Below are positions 62,223 to 64,000 of a stretch of 64,000 nt of DNA, piece after piece. This stretch comes from Bosea sp. BIWAKO-01 (GTDB taxonomy: Bacteria > Pseudomonadota > Alphaproteobacteria > Rhizobiales > Beijerinckiaceae), in the NCBI RefSeq assembly GCF_001748145.1, contig NZ_BCQA01000001.1, positions 2,754,501 through 2,818,500 of the forward strand, read 5' to 3'. How positions within the stretch are numbered: position 1 is the first letter of the stretch; the number at the start of each line of letters is the position of its first letter. The notes below the pieces were generated by a model. It ran no database searches. It worked only from the letters and a program-made list of their open reading frames with translations, and had not been told where the DNA came from. A program made the position numbers and the translations under genes.

Positions 62223-62906
62223 ATGACTGACAGCATCGCGACCGATCCGAGGCGCCGTGAGCTCGAAGAGCTGCTGCCTTTCTACGCCAATGACCGCATC
62301 TCGGTTGCCGACAAGGCGCGCGTCGAGACGGCGCTGACGACTGATCCTGAACTCGCGGCACGGCTCGAGATCGTCCGTGAGGATATGGCGGAGACGATCC
62401 TGCTCAACGAGAGCCTGGGCGCCCCTTCGCCGCGCGCACTCGACCGTCTGATGGCCGGCATCGAAACCGAACCGCAGCAGGCGCCGCTTCTGGCGCGGGC
62501 CCGCGGAGGCTTCCTGAGCTGGCTCGGCCAATGGCTGGCGGCGCTGCCGCCGCGAAAGCTTGCCTATGCCAGCGCCGCGGCCCTGGCGTTGATCGCGATT
62601 CAGGGCGTCGCGCTGACGGGCCTTGCTCTGCGCGGTGGCGGGGGTGGGTTCCGAACTGCGTCTGCGCCGGGAACATCATCCTCGGAGCGTTATGTCCTGC
62701 TCAGCTTCGCACCGGATGCAAGGGCCGCTGATATCGCCGCTTTCTTCAAGCGCTACGAGGCGTCGGTGGTCGACGGTCCGCGCGCCAACGGCTTCTTCAA
62801 GGTGCGCGTCGGCGACGCGAAGCTGACGCCGGCACAGGTCGACGCCATCGCGGCGCGGATGAAGGCCGAGGCTGCGATCATCAGCTTCGTCGCGCCGGCC
62901 CCGTAG
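62223..62906 (+). CDS. Membrane anti-sigma factor
   Basis: A 227-residue single-pass protein. The N-terminal cytoplasmic part (LEELLPFYANDRISVADKAR, VETALTTDPELAARLEIVRE) is the anti-sigma domain but lacks the zinc-binding His/Cys residues. One membrane helix spans about residues 114-136. The periplasmic part from about 157 (YVLLSFAPDARAADIAAFFK to FVAPAP) is a small alpha/beta domain resembling the pro-domain of the protease encoded next. ATG at 62223 follows GGGAG. It should hold the sigma factor inactive at the membrane. Confidence 0.85.
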   Translation: MTDSIATDPRRRELEELLPFYANDRISVADKARVETALTTDPELAARLEIVREDMAETILLNESLGAPSPRALDRLMAGIETEPQQAPLLARARGGFLSWLGQWLAALPPRKLAYASAAALALIAIQGVALTGLALRGGGGGFRTASAPGTSSSERYVLLSFAPDARAADIAAFFKRYEASVVDGPRANGFFKVRVGDAKLTPAQVDAIAARMKAEAAIISFVAPAP

Positions 62907-62928
62907 CGGGCGCAACGGGGGCTTTGGG

Positions 62929-64000
62929 ATGCACACCTTGGGGCCGAAATGGGGAGTGGGTGCCGTGCTCCGTCAAACCAGCAACGAGCAGCGGCGACAT
63001 CTCGCGCCATTCGTTGGTTGTGTCGGGCTTGCCATGCTGATTGGCCTGCCGGTTTCAGCCCAGGAATTCGGTGGTCGTGGACAGGGATTGACTCCCGGCA
63101 TTCAAAGGCCGGCACCGAGTATCCAGAGGATCCCGGCGACGCGCCCGCCCGTGGGGCGTCCTGATGGGGTTCCGACCCGTCCGCCGCGCTATCCCGGACG
63201 CTATCCGGGCGGCGCTAGCTGGGGGCCTGCGGCCGTCGGTGTCGGAGCAGGCATCATCGGCGGGCTGATCCTGGATCAAGCGAGCCGCCGGCCGGTCATT
63301 ATCGAGGATTATGAGGATGAGCCGGTGTTGCGCAGGCCGCGGCGGCCGCCACCGGATCGGGAGGCGGCGCCGCCCCGGACGCATCGCGCCGCGCCTCCCG
63401 TCGCTCCGCCGCCGACCCGAACAGCCCGGCCGGCCCCGCGCCAGCCCAATGTGATCGTGCCGTCGGCCTCCGAGCGGAGATTGGTCAATGAGGAGATCCT
63501 GTTCGAGCTTGCGCCGAATGCGCAGGCCGAGGCGGTGCTGCGCCGTTATCGCGCGACGCAGATTGCCAGCCGGCGCTTCGGGCTGGCCGGCATGACCATC
63601 ATCCGTGCGCGCCTCGAGGGCGGCCGCAGCGCCAGGAGCGTGCTCGCCCAGATGGCGGGCGATCCGCGCGTCGCCAGTGCCCAGCCAAATTATCTCTATG
63701 CCTTGCAGCAGGACGAGCCGAAGGGCGGCGTCCAGCCGGCGGGCACGGATGTTGCGCCGGTACTGCCAGCAAGCAAGCCTGACGATGCCGAAAAACTGAT
63801 CGTCATCCCGGATCTTCCACCGATCCCGCCACTTGTCTCGATGGCGCCGAAGCGCGAGCTGCAACCGCAATATGTGGTCGAGAAGCTGCATCTCGACGAT
63901 CTGCACAAGATCGCGCGCGGTACGGCGATCCGCGTGGCCGTAATCGATTCCGGCGCCGATACGAGCCATCCGGAGCTGCAGGGTGTTCTTGCCGGCTCAT
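62929..64000 (+). CDS. Subtilisin-family (S8) serine protease, N-terminal part
   Basis: 357 codons are visible; the gene continues past the window. I read it from ATG at 62929, 22 bp after the anti-sigma stop. A long signal segment ends GLPVSAQ. Then comes a Pro/Arg-rich stretch with a glycine-rich hydrophobic patch (AAVGVGAGIIGGLIL), which may be a membrane insertion. An I9-like pro-domain occupies about 188-257 (ILFELAPNAQAEAVLRRYRA to ASAQPNYLYA). The catalytic Asp is Asp340 in VAVIDSGAD, the S8 signature. The His and Ser lie beyond the window. Co-transcription with the sigma and anti-sigma genes suggests a role in the signalling itself or as its output. Confidence 0.88.
   Translation, partial: MHTLGPKWGVGAVLRQTSNEQRRHLAPFVGCVGLAMLIGLPVSAQEFGGRGQGLTPGIQRPAPSIQRIPATRPPVGRPDGVPTRPPRYPGRYPGGASWGPAAVGVGAGIIGGLILDQASRRPVIIEDYEDEPVLRRPRRPPPDREAAPPRTHRAAPPVAPPPTRTARPAPRQPNVIVPSASERRLVNEEILFELAPNAQAEAVLRRYRATQIASRRFGLAGMTIIRARLEGGRSARSVLAQMAGDPRVASAQPNYLYALQQDEPKGGVQPAGTDVAPVLPASKPDDAEKLIVIPDLPPIPPLVSMAPKRELQPQYVVEKLHLDDLHKIARGTAIRVAVIDSGADTSHPELQGVLAGS

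Noticed and set aside
1..64000. CRISPR arrays, tRNA/rRNA genes, insertion sequences, prophage or integrative-element genes
   Set aside because: I looked for regularly spaced repeats, cloverleaf-like intergenic sequence and transposase or integrase proteins and found none. Covariance-model searches could still reveal small RNAs that I cannot see by eye.

Overview
The window is GC-rich chromosomal DNA densely packed with genes typical of soil or plant-associated Alphaproteobacteria. Aap-type amino-acid uptake genes, many periplasmic binding proteins, ECF sigma factors and short spacers point to Hyphomicrobiales, perhaps a Bosea-like genus. That assignment is inference from gene content; there is no rRNA or other taxonomic marker here. 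I see no tRNA, rRNA, CRISPR array, insertion sequence or phage gene.

Layout. 1-2.2 kb: a TonB-dependent siderophore receptor (cut by the window edge) and its AraC/PchR-like regulator. 2.4-3.7 kb: peptidase T. 4.2-10 kb: an Aap-type amino-acid uptake locus (binding protein, two permeases, GntR regulator) flanked by two paralogous dual-specificity phosphatase-like genes, with matching palindromes in front of the transport genes. 9.6-13.2 kb: an Lrp regulator divergent from a 1015-residue kinase / M23 / class III aminotransferase-fold fusion. 13.5-22.9 kb: two related class I aminotransferases, a YheO/DauR-like regulator, an ornithine-cyclodeaminase homologue, an M20 peptidase, argininosuccinate lyase and a complete polar amino-acid ABC transporter. 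This set suggests catabolism of arginine-like or other basic amino acids.

23-25.7 kb: an ECF sigma factor leading a DUF4142 protein, a cupredoxin and a patatin. 26.1-34.3 kb: a dipeptide transport operon with two tandem binding proteins, a D-aminopeptidase and dppBCDF. 34.6 kb: a 1-Cys peroxiredoxin. 35.4-38.7 kb: an autotransporter split by two in-frame TAG codons. 39-41.3 kb: an orphan AapJ-like binding protein, an L,D-transpeptidase and a small lipoprotein. 41.5-47.8 kb: an HxlR-regulated operon of isochorismatase-like hydrolase, alpha/beta hydrolase, XapX protein, Tat-exported amidohydrolase, DoxX and MFS transporter. 47.9-54.1 kb: LuxR and TetR regulators, a broken MFS gene, RidA, and a second TetR/MFS pair. 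54.2-61.4 kb: an XRE-cupin regulator divergent from an omega-amino-acid aminotransferase, then amidase, Tat-exported binding protein and gamma-glutamyltransferase. 61.6-64 kb: an ECF sigma factor, a membrane anti-sigma factor and the start of a subtilisin-family protease.

Taken together the window is mostly a scavenging region for amino acids and peptides, each module having its own regulator. The observations I consider most worth following are the twin phosphatases in the GntR-controlled transport locus, the three-domain kinase/M23/lyase protein, the resemblance between the anti-sigma periplasmic domain and the pro-domain of the adjacent protease, and the paired TAG codons in the autotransporter.
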